DNA of 8,073 nucleotides, from the NCBI GenBank assembly GCA_002256705.1, contig NQJI01000148.1, positions 1 through 8,073 of the forward strand. The letters run 5' to 3'. The position numbers and the translations under genes are program-made. The notes beneath the pieces were generated by a model. It had not been told where the DNA came from. It worked only from the letters and a program-made list of their open reading frames with translations, and did not search any database. Numbering within the stretch: position 1 is the first letter of the stretch; the number at the start of each line of letters is the position of its first letter. The stretch comes from Methylococcaceae bacterium NSM2-1 (GTDB lineage Bacteria; Pseudomonadota; Gammaproteobacteria; Methylococcales; Methylomonadaceae). Below, in pieces: positions 7,117-8,073 of the stretch.

Positions 7117-7278
7117 GTTTTTTACATAAATACCAGCTGATTTATAATTGTAAGCCATTGAAATATCATAAAATCAATTTTACATTCATCCTGATTTTAC
7201 CGGATTATTGGGAGGGTTTAAATTTGGCATTTGATTGATTTTGTTGGATAGAGAGCGTAGCGTCACAACTAAACTAAT
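7117..7278. other. AT-rich intergenic region between aas and mobile-element remnants
   Basis: I see no convincing gene on either strand. Short open frames exist, but they lack ribosome binding sites and protein-like composition. A loose direct repeat of ATTTTAC occurs twice (near 7167-7200). Somewhere in the right part should lie the outer end of the element whose gene starts at 7290, but no terminal repeat can be identified without its other end. Confidence 0.3.
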
Positions 7279-7289
7279 GGAGGTATCTT

Positions 7290-7551
7290 GTGAAAACTTA
7301 TTCACGAGAAAAAAGCTCACTTTGCATCCCTATTGAGAGAAGTAAATATGACGATATTATAGAAGATAGGAAAAAAATTCAGACGTCACATCGATGATGC
7401 AATTACTCATTTTGCAGAGTTACTTCCTATGGAGAATTCAGACGGCTATGTGATGAAAGATAGCCGGAAATATAGAAAACCAAATATTGGAATCCGGAGA
7501 ATAAGCGTTGCAGGTGAAGAATATAGTGTGCACCCATCGTTTGTCATGTCT
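7290..7551 (+). pseudogene. N-terminal fragment of an unrecognised, probably element-borne gene, frameshifted and interrupted
   Basis: A GTG start at 7290 has an excellent GGAGG site at 7279-7283. The frame begins VKTYSREKSSLCIPIERSKY and reaches a stop (TGA) shortly after an A7 tract at 7371-7377. Removing one A restores a long frame that reads EDRKKFRRHIDDAITHFAEL, then GYVMKDSRKYRKPNIGIRR and EYSVHPSFVM, and ends at a TAG at 7552-7554. The restored text is clearly protein-like (about 87 residues). It resembles, from memory, the start of transposase-like proteins in which a PSFVM motif continues as PYMTG; I cannot name the family. Here the text breaks right after PSFVM, and what looks like the end of an ISAzo13-type element begins. 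So the gene seems to have been frameshifted in a homopolymer and separately cut by an insertion. Product not functional as read. Confidence 0.5.
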
Positions 7552-8073
7552 TAGGTAACTCGCAAAAAATACACCGCCCTCCCTTGTCACCCATCTTGAA
7601 GCTGAATAGTCACATAGAATTTCGGAAGCAACAGGTGACGCATTATCCTGTCTACGATGGATTGAAAACCTTTTTACCAATACTCACGACTTTTTTAAAA
7701 AAGTTTCCAGCACTTCCACCATGGGTTCAAGTCTTTCCAGATCATGGTTTTAGCCCATTCCAAAGTAGTCTCCCGTGTATTTAAAACGCTCCATTCCAAT
7801 GGCTTTCAAAAATTCCCCAACAGCGCTCGATGGAGTTATATTTGCTGCGATACGGCGGATAGAAAGCCATTATGATTTCAAGATCATTTTTGTCAGCAAA
7901 TTCGGTCAGGCGTTTCATAAACCGGGTACGATGGCTGGAATTGTGCGGCCCATTATCCAGGTTGATAACCAACTGATTGATTAGGCGATACTGGTCTTTA
8001 TTGCTCAGCCACCAGTGGTCAAGATCATCGACAATAAAATCACTGTTTCAAATGAGAAACAAAAGAGTGTCGT
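7552..8073 (-). mobile_element. Decayed ISAzo13-family-like insertion sequence, one end (partial)
   Basis: The element is inferred from the transposase remnant on the - strand (7587-8073). Its boundary is placed near 7552, where the + strand gene fragment breaks off. The sequence GGTAACTCGCAAAAAATACA directly after it could be a terminal inverted repeat, 30-odd bases from the transposase stop. The other end lies beyond the window, so neither the repeat nor a target-site duplication can be verified. Confidence 0.5.
7587..8073 (-). pseudogene. ISAzo13-family-like DDE transposase, C-terminal part with multiple frameshifts (partial at window edge)
   Basis: Read right to left, this is the catalytic C-terminal half of a transposase. 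The longest intact piece includes SDFIVDDLDHWW, then INLDNGPHNSSHRTRFMKR (second catalytic Asp, codon 7957-7955), and YPPYRSKYNSIERCWGIFES (catalytic Glu, codon 7828-7826) followed by HWNG. The DNGP and YPPYxSKYNxIERCWG motifs are what I know from ISAzo13-family transposases. The frame is broken near 8044 (one base apparently lost between FE and TSDF) and by a TAA at 7783-7781. After that TTLEWAKTMIWKDLNP continues in another frame, PMVEVLETF in a third, then SIGKKVF, then QSIVDRIMRH… to a TGA at 7587-7589. At least five disruptions make it non-functional. The start is outside the window. Confidence 0.75.

Noticed and set aside
6993..7238. 81-codon + strand frame overlapping the start of aas
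   Set aside because: Half of it is antisense to the conserved aas N-terminus, and the rest is low-complexity AT-rich sequence.
7438..7680. 80-codon - strand frame spanning both mobile-element remnants
   Set aside because: It crosses from the transposase tail, in a wrong frame, into antisense of the + strand gene fragment, so it is a by-product of the frameshifts.
7775..7984. 69-codon + strand frame opposite the transposase
   Set aside because: The opposite strand carries the recognisable DNGP and IERCWG transposase motifs.
1..8073. CRISPR array, tRNA/rRNA genes, toxin-antitoxin or defence system
   Set aside because: No regularly spaced repeats, cloverleaf-like sequences or recognisable defence proteins were seen anywhere in the window.

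Overview
The window reads as chromosomal DNA of a gammaproteobacterium. The Aas homologue is very close to the enterobacterial enzyme over its whole length. The gene style (BrkB protein with a C-terminal extension, adenine deaminase next to xanthine-dehydrogenase genes) reminds me of Methylococcales-type methanotrophs. That placement is recollection, not a search result, and is tentative. Intergenic DNA is AT-leaning.

Layout. Bases 1-308 hold no convincing gene, only a short open frame entering from the left edge that could be the tail of an upstream gene. Bases 309-1622 (+) encode a YihY/BrkB-family inner-membrane protein with a C-terminal winged-helix-like extension. Bases 1686-4763 (+) form a purine-degradation operon: adenine deaminase (ade), a 2Fe-2S protein, and an FAD-binding xanthine-dehydrogenase protein. 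Close reading suggests the last two were one fused Fe-S/FAD small-subunit gene, split by a small out-of-frame deletion that removed the residues after the last cluster cysteines. The molybdopterin-binding large subunit expected next is reduced to a possible start of about 15 codons at 4735. Bases 4913-7060 (-) encode a full-length bifunctional acyltransferase/acyl-ACP synthetase (aas), convergent with the purine operon. A candidate hairpin lies between them.

Bases 7061-8073 are non-coding DNA followed by decayed mobile DNA. On the + strand is the N-terminal piece of an unrecognised gene with a good ribosome binding site but a frameshift in an A7 tract. It is cut off where an ISAzo13-family-like transposase remnant begins. 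That remnant lies on the - strand, has several frameshifts and runs out of the window.

Functionally, Ade turns adenine into hypoxanthine, and the adjacent xanthine dehydrogenase would have oxidised hypoxanthine to xanthine and urate. As it stands, only the deaminase step looks intact here, so the locus appears to be a purine-catabolism operon caught in decay. Aas recycles lysophospholipids and exogenous fatty acids and is not obviously linked to the purine genes. I found no CRISPR array, tRNA or rRNA, and no evident novel defence or biosynthetic system.
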